The notes under the pieces: generated by a model
The model's database searches: none
Seen by the model: the letters and a program-made list of their open reading frames with translations, nothing else
Told to the model about the DNA's origin: nothing
Program-made: the position numbers and the translations under genes
DNA from: Hydrogenophilales bacterium
GTDB taxonomy: Bacteria; Pseudomonadota; Gammaproteobacteria; Burkholderiales; Thiobacillaceae
Length of the DNA: 64,000 nucleotides
Reading direction: 5' to 3'
Assembly (NCBI GenBank): GCA_016703155.1
Contig: JADJCP010000012.1
Coordinates: 1 to 64,000 of the forward strand
Shown here: positions 38,894 to 48,061 of the stretch, piece by piece
Layout of the letters: every line of letters begins with the position of its first letter
Position numbering within the stretch: the stretch's first letter is position 1

Positions 38894-40840
38894 TGCCCCA
38901 TCCGCGCCCACGCAGCCCCCGCCCAAACCTGCTGCATCTGCGGCAAGGACTACGAGGCCGAGGACATGGCGGCCTGCCCGGCGTATCAGGGCCGCATCTG
39001 CTCGCTCTGCTGCTCGCTCGACGCCCGCTGCGACGACCTGTGCAAGCCGCATGCCCGGGTCGGCGAGCAATGGACCGCGCTGCTGGAACGCCTGCTGCCG
39101 GACTCGGCCCGGCCCTTCCTGGAGGGCGGCCTGGGCCATTACCTGCTGCTCATGGCCGTGGTCGTGCCCTTCCTGGCCTTTCTGGTCGGTCTGCTCTACT
39201 ACCAGGAGATGCTGGCCCTCGGCACGGCCGGCGCCGAGCTCGCCGCACCGCTGCGCGAATCCTTCCTGCGCGCCTTCGCCGTGCTGCTGCTGGTGTCCGG
39301 CATCGTCGTCTGGTGGCTGGTGCTGACCCACAAGAGCCGACAGGTGGCGCAGGAAGAATCCAACCGCCAGACCGAGCTGCTGATGCGCGAGATCGACTCG
39401 CACCGGCGTACCGACAGCCTGCTGCAACAGGCCAAGCAGAGCGCCGACCAGGCCAACCAGGCGAAGAGCCGCTACATCACCGCCATCAGCCACGAACTGC
39501 GCACGCCGCTCAACAGCATCCTCGGCTACGCGCAAATCCTCGAAGGCGACGCGGCCATCCCGGACAACCGCCGCCAGGCCGTCGGCGTCATCCGCAAGAG
39601 CGGCGAACACCTGCTGTCGCTGATCGAAGGCACCCTCGACATCGCCCGCATCGAAGGCGGCAAGCTGTCGCTCGACGCCCGGCCGCTGGAACTCGCCGAG
39701 TTCCTCGCCGAGATCGTCGGCATGCTGGAATTGCAGGCACGTGCCAAAGGGCTGGCCTTCCGCTACGAAGTCATCGGCGAGTTGCCCGCCCGGGTACGCG
39801 CCGACGCCCGCCGGCTGCGCCAGATCCTCATCAACATCCTCGGCAACGCGGTCAAGTTCACACCGCGCGGCGCCGTCACCCTGCGCGTCCGCTACCAGAG
39901 CGAAATGGCCCATTTCGAAATCGAGGACAGCGGCCCCGGCATCTCCGCCGACGACCTGGCGCGCATCTTCGAACCCTTCGCGCGCGGCAGCGCCGCCTCG
40001 GTGGGCGCCACCGGCGGCACCGGCCTGGGCCTCACCATCGCCAAGATGCTCACCGACCTGATGGGCGGCGAACTCACCGTCGACAGCACCGCCGGCCAGG
40101 GCAGCCGGTTCCGCGTCCGCCTCTTCCTGCCGCAACTGCACGCCGCCCAGGCCGAACAGATGCAGCCGCGCGTCAAACGCATCGGCTACGTCGGCGTGCG
40201 CCGGCGCATCCTCAGCGTCGACAACGAAGCCGCCGACCGCGAATTGCTCGTCCACCTGCTCGAACCGCTCGGCTTCCAGATGGCCCAGGCCGCCTCCGGC
40301 GCCGAATGCCTCGAACTGGCGCCGCGCTTCCGCCCGCACCTCATCTTCATGGACCTCGCCATGCCCGGCATGGACGGCTGGGAAACCCTCCGCCGCCTAC
40401 GCGCCGGCGGCCTGGTCGATGCCGACGTCGCCATCATTTCCGCCAACGCCTTCGAGCAGGGCGGCGACAACGATCTCGGCATCGCTGCCAGCGACTTCAT
40501 CACCAAACCGGTGCGCGTCGACGAGCTGCTCGACTGGATCGGCCGCCGCCTCGGCCTCGACTGGGTCAACGCCGAAGCGCCGCCCTCCCCCGCCGCCGCC
40601 ACCCGCGAGCCGACCCCGCTGCACTACCCGCCCGCCGAAGCGCTGCGCAGCCTCGATGAACAGATCGAACTCGGCTACCTGCGCGGCATCCAGAAACAGC
40701 TCGACGCCATCGAAGCGCTTGATGCGGAACACGCCGAATTTGTCGAAGTCATGCGCCGGCTCGCGGCGCAATTCCAGTTCGACCCTATGCGCGAAATCCT
40801 GCGCGACGGACTGACGGAGGACCGCCGGAATGGCCCTTGA
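38720..40840 (+). CDS. Hybrid sensor histidine kinase with Cys-rich linker, membrane segment and receiver
   Basis: A 706-residue open frame whose first 60 or so residues are repeat-encoded, so the true start is unknown. A Cys-rich knuckle follows (CCICGKDYEAEDMAACPAYQ and CSLCCSLDARCDDLC). Next come two membrane helices (about 140-200), a coiled coil, HisKA with the phospho-acceptor in ISHELRTPLNSILGYAQIL, HATPase_c (ILGNAVKFTP; DSGPGISADDL; GGTGLGLTIAKML) and a receiver domain with Asp in LIFMDLAMPGMDGWETL and Lys in FITKPV. A helical tail (LRSLDEQIELGYLRGIQKQL) ends it. It overlaps the response-regulator gene by 11 bp. Confidence 0.88.
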   Translation: MASQRRQLTLCTTTWTWYDVSIRQRNPPFAKGGSGDLTAAALVDTLANPPSPPLRKGECPIRAHAAPAQTCCICGKDYEAEDMAACPAYQGRICSLCCSLDARCDDLCKPHARVGEQWTALLERLLPDSARPFLEGGLGHYLLLMAVVVPFLAFLVGLLYYQEMLALGTAGAELAAPLRESFLRAFAVLLLVSGIVVWWLVLTHKSRQVAQEESNRQTELLMREIDSHRRTDSLLQQAKQSADQANQAKSRYITAISHELRTPLNSILGYAQILEGDAAIPDNRRQAVGVIRKSGEHLLSLIEGTLDIARIEGGKLSLDARPLELAEFLAEIVGMLELQARAKGLAFRYEVIGELPARVRADARRLRQILINILGNAVKFTPRGAVTLRVRYQSEMAHFEIEDSGPGISADDLARIFEPFARGSAASVGATGGTGLGLTIAKMLTDLMGGELTVDSTAGQGSRFRVRLFLPQLHAAQAEQMQPRVKRIGYVGVRRRILSVDNEAADRELLVHLLEPLGFQMAQAASGAECLELAPRFRPHLIFMDLAMPGMDGWETLRRLRAGGLVDADVAIISANAFEQGGDNDLGIAASDFITKPVRVDELLDWIGRRLGLDWVNAEAPPSPAAATREPTPLHYPPAEALRSLDEQIELGYLRGIQKQLDAIEALDAEHAEFVEVMRRLAAQFQFDPMREILRDGLTEDRRNGP

Positions 40841-41783
40841 CCGACTCAACCAGGACATCGTCCTCATCGTCGACGACATCCCGGAAAACCTCAGCCTGCT
40901 GCACGACGCCCTCGACGAAGCCGGCTACACCGTGCTCGTCGCCACCAACGGCGAAAGCGCCCTGCAACGCGCCCGACAAGCCCGCCCCGATGTCATCCTG
41001 CTCGACGCCGTGATGCCCGGCATGGACGGCTTCGAAGTCGCCCGGCGGATGAAGGCCGACCCGCTCACCCAGCCCATCCCCATCGTCTTCATGACCGGCC
41101 TGACCGAGACCGAACACGTCGTCGCCGCCTTCGCCGCCGGCGGCGCCGACTATGTCACCAAGCCCATCAAGCCCGCCGAAGTGCTGGTGCGCATCGCCGC
41201 CCACATGGCCAATGCCCGGCAGATGAAACAGGCCCGCAGCGCCCTCGACGCCTATGGCCAGGCCACCGTCGTCGTGCGCCAGACCGACGACCGCCTGCTC
41301 TGGCAAACCCCGCTGGCGCGCCGCCTCCTGCGTGACTACTTCCAGATCGAAGGCGACCAGGCCCCGGCCCGACTGGCCGAATGGATTGCCGAAGCCGAAC
41401 AGGCCGCCAGCGAAAAGCGCGACGCCCCGGTCCTCGCCACCGACGCCCAGCGGCGCCTGATCGCCACCCTGCACGACCCCGGCCGACTCGGCCACGAGGG
41501 CGAGCCCAACGCCAAGGAATGGCTGCTCGTCCTGCGCGAAGAAAACCACGCCGCCGCCATCGAAGCCCTCATCGCCGGCTTCCGCCTCACCGGCCGCGAG
41601 GCCGAAGTCCTCTACTGGGTCAGCAAAGGCAAAACCAACAAGGACATCGGCGACATCCTCGGCACCAGCCCGCGCACCGTGAACAAACACCTCGAACACG
41701 TCTTCGAAAAACTCGGCGTGGAAACGAGAACAGCGGCGGCGAATCTGGCGATGGCGAAGATGGGGATGGGGCGCGGGGAATGA
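40830..41783 (+). CDS. LuxR/NarL-type response regulator
   Basis: A 317-residue protein. The receiver domain (about 10-130) has VLIVDDIPENL, phospho-Asp in VILLDAVMPGMDGFEVA, and VTKPI. A middle region of about 100 residues has no clear family, and a LuxR helix-turn-helix ends the protein (LTGREAEVLYWVSKGKTNKD, then GTSPRTVNKHLEHVFEKLGV). It is coupled to the hybrid kinase and probably answers it, controlling transport or urea genes (inferred). The last 250 bp of the gene are repeated at 45812. Confidence 0.93.
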   Translation: MALDRLNQDIVLIVDDIPENLSLLHDALDEAGYTVLVATNGESALQRARQARPDVILLDAVMPGMDGFEVARRMKADPLTQPIPIVFMTGLTETEHVVAAFAAGGADYVTKPIKPAEVLVRIAAHMANARQMKQARSALDAYGQATVVVRQTDDRLLWQTPLARRLLRDYFQIEGDQAPARLAEWIAEAEQAASEKRDAPVLATDAQRRLIATLHDPGRLGHEGEPNAKEWLLVLREENHAAAIEALIAGFRLTGREAEVLYWVSKGKTNKDIGDILGTSPRTVNKHLEHVFEKLGVETRTAAANLAMAKMGMGRGE

Positions 41784-41801
41784 GTTTGGGGTAGGCTGCC
41801 G
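41533..41801 (+). repeat. 269-bp direct repeat, copy 1 (3' end of response regulator)
   Basis: Matches 45812-46080 at roughly 95% identity with no gaps noticed, from the codons for REENHAAAIEAL to 18 bp past the stop. Copy 1 is the end of the full-length gene. Confidence 0.9.
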
Positions 41802-41865
41802 GGAGGGTAAAACAACCAAGTTATCGTTTTATTTGACTGATAATGATCCTGTTAAGGGAGTGGTC

Positions 41866-43895
41866 ATGTCATTTCTAAACAAGATATTGTTGGGCTGGTC
41901 TGCCGCTTTAGCTGGGACATTGCTGTTTTATGGCTGTAATGGCGGCGGCGATTCGAACCCCGCGCCGGGCCCATCTCAGCAAGCGACATTGCAAGCCTTT
42001 GTCGGGCATGTCGAGGGGGGAGCAGGCAATATCGACGGCATCGGTCCGACTGCCTATTTCGCCAATCTCGTTGCGGTCACGGCCGACCGTGCGGGCAACT
42101 TGTTCGTGATCGATTCTCATGCCATCCGCAAGGTTTCGCCGTCGGGGAGTGTCACGACGCTGGCGGGCAACATAGACCTCAGCGGTCATGTCGATGGCAC
42201 GGCTCAGGAGGCACGTTTTCTCTTTCCGCGCGGCATCGCGATAGACAGTGCCGGCAATGTCTATGTCGCGGATGACATGACCATCCGCAAGATCACCCCG
42301 GTGGGCGTGGTTTCAACCTTTGCCGGAAAACTCAACGAATATGGCGGTGAAGATGGCCCCGTTGCCTCCGCCCGTTTTACCGGTCCGAGTGGGTTGGCCA
42401 TCGATAGCAGCGATAACATCTATGTTGCAGAGCCCGGCGCCTCTACCATTCGCAAGATTACCCCGGCGGGAATAGTCAGCACACTGGCTGGCTCTTATGG
42501 GATCTCCGGTTCCAACGACGGCACGAAAGATGTGGCCCTGTTTTATCAACCTTGGTCTGTCGCCGTGAATCAAGCGGGCGATATCTACGTCACGGACTAT
42601 GGCGCCGTCCGCAAAATCGCCAATGCGGGTGTCGTGACAACCATCGCGGGTCAGGTCGGGCAGTCTGGATACGTCGACGGAGCCGGGACGAATGCACGCT
42701 TCGGCACCATGACCGGTATCGCAGTCGACAGTACCGGTACCTTTATTTGGCGGACACCAACAACAACGTAGTACGGAAGATTACGCAGAATTCAATTGTT
42801 TCCACCTTGGCTGGAAACCAAACCCCCCGCACCATCGACGGTGCCGGGACTTCAGCGGAATTCACCTACCCCGGTGGCATCGCCAGCGGCAGCCAGGGAA
42901 ATCTATATGTAACTGACCAGTTGGCCATTCGAAAGATCACACCTGCCAACGTGGTCGCAACCCTGGCCGGGTCGGCTTCTCCCCTCCCGGGGACCAACGA
43001 TGGGACAGGTGCGAACGCCAGCTTTTCTGAGCCGACTCGATTGGCCACCGATCACGCCGGCAATCTTTACGTAGTGGATAGGTCTCGGGCGGTGCGCAAG
43101 GTCACGCCTGAGGGCGTGGTGACGACCATAGCCACTTCGATCAATTCACCGAGCAACGATGGCACAACCTATGGCCCCTTTGGGGTGGCAACAGACGTCC
43201 TGGGCAATGTCTACATAGGATTCAACCATGTAGGAACGCCAGGTAGTCATTTCTTAACAAGCAGCGCATTTATAAAAAAAATCAGCCCAAATGGAGATGG
43301 CTCGGTGCTGGCCGGCTCAGCGAATAGATCAGGGTCGGTGGACGGCGATGAGTTGACGGCGAGTTTCTCTTTCCTGAATGCCATGGTGGCGGACAATCAC
43401 GGCAATTTGTATGTATTGGATGCCGGAGCGCTACGTGCAATCTCCAGTGATGGCAAGGTAACCACGCTTAAGCAGTGGACCGTAAGCTATCCAGCGGGCA
43501 TCGCACTCGATAGTCATGGTTATATCTACGCATCTGACGTTCAAGCAAACGTCGTATACCGGATCAGTCCCCAGGGAGAAGCCTCGATTTTTGTCGGGGA
43601 GAGCGGCGCCTCCGGTTATGCCGATGGAATTGGCGCGGCGGCCAGGCTCTCCGCGCAGGACATCGTATTCGACGACGAGGACAACCTGTACGTGGCGGAT
43701 GGCGGTAATAACGTGATTCGCAAAGTGACGCCCGACGGGGTGGTCACTACCGTCATCGGCACTCCCGGGTTATATGGTTTTATGCCCGGCCCGCTGCCCG
43801 GTGTCCTGAAGAAACCCACAGGTGTAGCGCTTTCCGGGCGGACGTTGTATGTCTCTATGCAAAAGGGAGTCGCCCGAGTGTCCAATGTGCCCTGA
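41866..43895 (+). pseudogene. NHL/beta-propeller repeat lipoprotein, one frameshift
   Basis: Start 41866 follows AAGGGAG. The signal peptide ends in LLFYGC, a lipobox. At least ten repeats of about 55 residues follow, of the form GNLYVxDxxAIRKxTPxGVV..TLAGxxGxSGxxDGxGxxAxF, typical of NHL beta-propellers exported in Gram-negatives. Near 42745 one base is missing (GGTACCTTTAT for GGTAACCTTTAT) and the repeats continue in the next frame to 43895. Repaired, the product is about 676 residues. A surface or periplasmic binding role is likely; ligand unknown. Codon and base use is less GC-rich than the flanking kinase genes. Confidence 0.82.
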
Positions 43896-43932
43896 GCTTG
43901 CTGACTGCCACGATCCTCAATGTCCGGAATGT

Positions 43933-44071
43933 CTAAGGAAACGCTGAAGAATTCGTCATCGCGAGAAGCGCAGCGACGTGGCGATCCATAGGCTGTTGAT
44001 TTATTTAGTGCACTGGATTGCCGCGCTTCGCTCGCAATGACAATGAGCGAATAAAGCAGCGTTTCCCTAAG
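43933..44071. repeat. MITE-like element with inverted ends
   Basis: 139 bp bounded by ctaaggaaacgctg and its near-complement cagcgtttccctaag. Inside is the widespread motif cgtcatcgcgag..cgaagcgcagcgacgtggcga and its reverse (gccgcgcttcgctcgcaatgac). No coding capacity. It lies between the NHL gene and the 3' end of hipA. Confidence 0.75.
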
Positions 44072-44116
44072 AAACAGAAAAGAACTTTGCAAATATCATC
44101 AGGCAGCATTGGGTAG

Positions 44117-45379
44117 CTAGCGGACTGGAGCACCAACGATTCTGGCCTGACGTTCGAAGCAACTTTTGACCCGGTTCATTAACGGGGTCGATACTCGGGC
44201 CACCTTGAAATACGTCGCCCACTGTTTGTAAACGGTCTCGGCCAACTCGCTGACAACACGTTGAGCGTCATCAATGGACAGCCCGAAATGGGCTGCGGAC
44301 TGAATCGCTCGGTCCAGGCTGGCTTCCTGGCTGATGCCGTCGATGGAGAGCATTTGATATCCGAGGTTGGTGAGCTGCGGGACGATGTCAAATGCGGGCG
44401 AGAGTCTGAACCGCCCATTGCCCATGTAGAGCATGCCGTGGTTTTTAAGATGGTCGTCCGAGTTGTCGACCAGAATATTGAAAACCATGCGCCGGAACAG
44501 TTCCTTGAGGTCTTCGCCCGGGACGATGCTGAGTCGGCGCAGCACGCGGGCAAATTCTGTATAACTGCCGGCGCTCGATTCGTAGGGGATATTCAACAAG
44601 GCACTTGCCGAGAGGTAATGCAGGCGCCGAGGATTGTCGACGGGCTGTATGCGATCGAAGCGTTGCGACAGGAAGGCATGCTCGCCTTTGCCGATGGCCA
44701 CGGTCATGGAGCGTGGAACGCGGATGCCGCATTGCATGGCCAACCCTTGGGTGGCCGCTTCGAGTGTCTGCACGTCCACCGGATCGTCGTTGGCCGGAAA
44801 CTTCGCCAGCCAAAGCGCATTGTCGTGCACGAACGAGGCCTTGGGTCGTGCGCCGCCAAGGCTGGCGCCCTGGTGCAGTAGCCGTTTCAGGGGCTCGGGA
44901 ACAGTCAAGTCATATTGCAGGCGCTTAACGGCGTCAGCCAATTGCTTGAGATCAAATCTTGGCGAAGGTACACACTCCGGCATCCGCGTTGTTTCCGAGA
45001 ACACCATCGCGCCCACCCGATCATCATTGGTGAGCAATAGCAGTTCATCGTCCGACGCTATTCGGCCGCCCAGTTGGTGCGCAATCACCAGGCGGCCCCA
45101 GGCGTCTGGCAATGCATCCTTGATCGTAAGCGGCATTGCTCCGCCCTCGCGTATGAGGCGTGACGCAAGTTGGAACACCGCTTTTTGCAAAGGCAAATGG
45201 TCCGGATTGAGGGAGATGGCTTCCGGTTTTTCCAGGTAACCCAGGCCATAGGCGAAATGGCCCGCTTCGGCATTGCCGACCCGTTTCAGTTTCATGATGG
45301 CGGCGGTCGTCGGCTCACTTTGCGCAGGCAGGTAGAGCCCGACGTAAAGCGTGCGTTCAGAAGTTGCGTTCGTCATCAC
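44117..45379 (-). CDS. hipA: HipA-family serine/threonine kinase toxin
   Basis: A 420-residue protein: N-terminal couple_hipA region (GYLEKPEAISLNPDHLPLQK) and C-terminal kinase domain with GASLGGARPKASF, the catalytic FNILVDNSDDHLKNHGML (Asp and Asn of the HipA motif) and LSPAFDIVPQL (metal-binding DIVP). E. coli HipA phosphorylates glutamyl-tRNA synthetase and induces persistence; the target here is unknown. The antitoxin gene ends directly before it, in the usual hipBA order. Confidence 0.92.
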   Translation of the reverse strand: MMTNATSERTLYVGLYLPAQSEPTTAAIMKLKRVGNAEAGHFAYGLGYLEKPEAISLNPDHLPLQKAVFQLASRLIREGGAMPLTIKDALPDAWGRLVIAHQLGGRIASDDELLLLTNDDRVGAMVFSETTRMPECVPSPRFDLKQLADAVKRLQYDLTVPEPLKRLLHQGASLGGARPKASFVHDNALWLAKFPANDDPVDVQTLEAATQGLAMQCGIRVPRSMTVAIGKGEHAFLSQRFDRIQPVDNPRRLHYLSASALLNIPYESSAGSYTEFARVLRRLSIVPGEDLKELFRRMVFNILVDNSDDHLKNHGMLYMGNGRFRLSPAFDIVPQLTNLGYQMLSIDGISQEASLDRAIQSAAHFGLSIDDAQRVVSELAETVYKQWATYFKVARVSTPLMNRVKSCFERQARIVGAPVR

Positions 45380-45697
45380 TCACCCCGCGGACGTGCCACC
45401 CGCGCGGCGTGCGCGTCGATGTTCGATCAGCCACTCGCCTAGCGGGAAGACCTGGCCGAGGTCATCCAGTCGACCGAACACCCAAAGCGCGCTGACCATC
45501 AGCCCCAGGCTGACCGAGGGTTTTCCGGCTTCCAGTGCGCGATAGGTCGTTGGTGAACAAAGCACGCGCTCGGCGGTTTGCTCGATGGTCCAATTGGCCG
45601 CCAGGCGATGCGCGCGTAGACGCTGACCAAGCAATCGCAGGGCCGTATGCGCTTCCGAAGGCAAGCTGGCGATGGCTTTAGAGCCTTTAGTCATCAA
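45380..45697 (-). CDS. hipB: HipB-like XRE antitoxin
   Basis: A 105-residue helix-turn-helix protein (LLGQRLRAHRLAANWTIEQT, CSPTTYRALEAGKPSVSLGL) that should bind HipA and its own promoter. An in-frame ATG at 45694 is an equally good start. The upstream AT-rich stretch (45698-45770) is the likely promoter. It abuts hipA with no gap. Confidence 0.88.
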   Translation of the reverse strand: MMTKGSKAIASLPSEAHTALRLLGQRLRAHRLAANWTIEQTAERVLCSPTTYRALEAGKPSVSLGLMVSALWVFGRLDDLGQVFPLGEWLIEHRRARRAGGTSAG

Positions 45698-45811
45698 TAT
45701 AGCGTTTATAAATGGTCTTATTAGTCATTATATTGATGATTATTGGCATGGCAAGGCGGGTATCAGCTTTCCGGGATTTATTGGAGAGAATTATTGGGAA
45801 CAGAGCAACGA

Positions 45812-46080
45812 TGCGCGAAGAAAACCACGCCGCCGCCATCGAAGCCCTCATCGCCGCCTACCGCCTCACCGGCCGCGAAGCCGAAGTCCTCTACTGGGTC
45901 AGCAAAGGCAAAACCAACAAGGACATCGGCGACATCCTCGGCACCAGCCCGCGCACCGTGAACAAACACCTGGAACACGTCTTCGAAAAACTCGGCGTGA
46001 AAACGAGAACAGCGGCGGCGAATCTGGCGATGGCCAAGATGGGGATGGGACGCGGGGAGTGAGTTTTGGGTAGGTTGTCG
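45812..46080 (+). repeat. 269-bp direct repeat, copy 2: orphan LuxR helix-turn-helix fragment
   Basis: Second copy of 41533-41801. It keeps an open frame from ATG 45811 to TGA 46060-46062 (83 residues: REENHAAAIEALIAAYRLTG and the full HTH), with four amino-acid changes from the parent (L/M, G/A, F/Y, E/K). There is no ribosome-binding site or receiver domain. It is most likely a duplication scar at the right edge of the NHL-hipBA insertion. Confidence 0.88.
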
Positions 46081-46174
46081 GCTGGAAAGCAATCGACTAT
46101 TTGCTATGCTTGCCTCTCTCTGTCGGCCTGTGCCTCAGCATAGGCCAGCGAACCCTATTTTCGGAGCAGCACAA

Positions 46175-46711
46175 ATGGCTTCATTGCAGGACCAGTTCTT
46201 GAAAGCCGGTCTGATCGACAACAAAAAAATCAAACAGGCCCACCAAGAGAAGAGCAAACAAAAGAAGGTCGAGCGCCAAACCGGCACGCAAATGGTTGAT
46301 GAAGCGCGCTTGGCCGCACTCGAAATGCAACGCAAGAACGCCGAGCGGGCACGCGAACTCAATGCCCAGCGCGATGCAGCGGCCACCCAAAAGGCGATCC
46401 AGGCGCAAATTGCCCAGATGGTGCAGCAGAATCGCCAGAGCAAGGGTAATGGCGATATCGCCTTCAATTTCACCCTCGGCAACAAGATCGAACGGCTGCA
46501 TGTGTCGGCTGCGGTCCACGCACATATAACGGCCGGGCGCCTGGTGATCGTCTGCCTGGGCGGCTCCACCGAACTGGTCCCCAGGATCATTGCCCACAAG
46601 ATCGCCGAACGAGATCCTTCGCTCGTCATTCGGGTGAACAAGACCCGCGCCGAGACCGATGCAGACGATCCATATGCCGCCTTCAAGATTCCGGATGACT
46701 TGATGTGGTAG
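46175..46711 (+). CDS. DUF2058 (YaiL-like) protein
   Basis: A 178-residue soluble protein: MASLQDQFLKAGLIDNKKIK, a Lys/Gln-rich coiled segment (QAHQEKSKQKKVERQ), and a C-terminal domain YAAFKIPDDLMW. DUF2058 members occur widely in beta- and gammaproteobacteria; YaiL was described as a nucleoprotein/polynucleotide-associated protein, without a defined mechanism. Start 46175 is set by homology. Confidence 0.88.
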   Translation: MASLQDQFLKAGLIDNKKIKQAHQEKSKQKKVERQTGTQMVDEARLAALEMQRKNAERARELNAQRDAAATQKAIQAQIAQMVQQNRQSKGNGDIAFNFTLGNKIERLHVSAAVHAHITAGRLVIVCLGGSTELVPRIIAHKIAERDPSLVIRVNKTRAETDADDPYAAFKIPDDLMW

Positions 46712-46984
46712 ATCGGACGCCCCAAGTGACTGCTACACTCAAGTACCTGCCGTTGAACGTCTGACTGGACGAACAGCTCTTCAGGACCACGACCGATGCA
46801 ATCTACCGTCCGCCCCTTCTGGCTGTTGTGCACGCGCCGGATCATGTCGCGGCTTCACGCCAGGGCAAGCCTGTTCCAGGTCAGCCAGTGAAAATTTACC
46901 GGGCATCTAGCCGATGACTTCGAGCACCCGTTGGGTCTTCCGCGTGATGAGGTTAAATGGCCGCAAAGATACGGCCTGCCGCCG
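46712..46984. other. Intergenic region, no gene recognised
   Basis: 273 bp between the DUF2058 gene and the end of the thioredoxin-like gene. No repeat, terminator or family resemblance was found. Confidence 0.4.
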
Positions 46985-48061
46985 TCACTTAGTCTTGCTG
47001 ATGGCGCGCTGCAAACCGACTTCTTCGTTGGCATGGTCGCGACTCCACAACTGGAATAGCGGGTAGTTCAGGTACGCCTTGTCGGCCACGTAGCGCAGCA
47101 CGTTGGCCAACCGGGAAAACTGCACCACCGAATCGACGCGAAAGATTTCCTTGCCGCGTTCGTCGAAGAGAAGCAATGTCGGCGCGTAGAACAACCCGAG
47201 GTCGCGCGCCCACTGGCGTGCCGTCAGGCGTTTGCCGTCCGGTGTCAGGACACGCGACTTGTCATCCCAGACGTTGAGCTGGACCACCTCGAAGGCGTCC
47301 AGACGTTTGCGCACCAGGGGGTTTTGCAGCGGCTCGGAATGCAGCACGTCGCAGGCGTGGCAGCGGGGCTGTTCGAATATCACCAGCAGGGGGGTTTTTG
47401 CAGGGAAACGGCTGCGGTCGAGGGCGTACGGCGGCGAGCTGAATAGCGGGTCCGGGATCAGCGTTTCATCGGCGAACTGCGGCGGTGGGTCCGCCTGTTC
47501 GAGATACTCGCTGAAACTCAGGGTCTGATAGTGGCCGTCGGCGACGTATTCGAGCGCGGCGCGCATCTTGTACGGGGAGTGGTAGCCGACCAGCTTCAGG
47601 GCCAGTTTGCGCCCTTTGACATAGAACAACAGGGTGGGCGTGAGTTGTGCCTTCTGCGCGGTCGCGAATTCGCTGATCGGCCGGGTCTTGCCGTCCATGC
47701 CGGTAATCGTCTCGATGCTGTGCGCGTTCAGCCCGACCACGTCGAAATTCAAGCGCAGGTAACCCACCAGATCGCCTTTGGACAGGTTGTCCTTGATGAG
47801 CATTTGGCAGTACGGGCAATGCTTCTGACCGAAATAGACGATCAGTCCCTTCTTGCCGGAGGCGAGCGTTTCGTCGAGGTCTTCGGGAAGATTCAGGAAA
47901 CTGGACTTGAACCAGTCCGGGTGGTCGTCCTGGTAGTCGGTGGGCAGGTCGATGAACGAATACGTGCCATCGGCGGGTGGCGCGGCAATGACGCTGTGCG
48001 AACACAGCAGCGCGGCGATGACCACGGCGGCAGTACGTAATAGCTGACCAGGTGATTGCAT
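46985..48061 (-). CDS. Exported protein with two thioredoxin-like domains
   Basis: A 358-residue protein with signal peptide (MQSPGQLLRTAAVVIAALLC..SVIAAPP). Domain 1 (about 60-190) has the SoxW/DsbC-like active site FGQKHCPYCQML. Domain 2 (about 220-350) has FEQPRCHACDVL. Each CxxC is followed by a cis-Pro-containing strand (LTPTLLFY; YAPTLLLF). Two different redox centres in one periplasmic chain suggest intramolecular electron relay or dual substrates, perhaps linked to sulphur metabolism; the substrate is unknown. Start 48061 gives the signal peptide; the longer frame adds no homology. Confidence 0.85.
   Translation of the reverse strand: MQSPGQLLRTAAVVIAALLCSHSVIAAPPADGTYSFIDLPTDYQDDHPDWFKSSFLNLPEDLDETLASGKKGLIVYFGQKHCPYCQMLIKDNLSKGDLVGYLRLNFDVVGLNAHSIETITGMDGKTRPISEFATAQKAQLTPTLLFYVKGRKLALKLVGYHSPYKMRAALEYVADGHYQTLSFSEYLEQADPPPQFADETLIPDPLFSSPPYALDRSRFPAKTPLLVIFEQPRCHACDVLHSEPLQNPLVRKRLDAFEVVQLNVWDDKSRVLTPDGKRLTARQWARDLGLFYAPTLLLFDERGKEIFRVDSVVQFSRLANVLRYVADKAYLNYPLFQLWSRDHANEEVGLQRAISKTK

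Noticed and set aside
38620..40659. Continuation of the permease frame for another 680 codons
   Set aside because: Beyond the repeat it is an out-of-frame reading of the kinase gene, rich in Arg/Pro/His, without recognisable domains.
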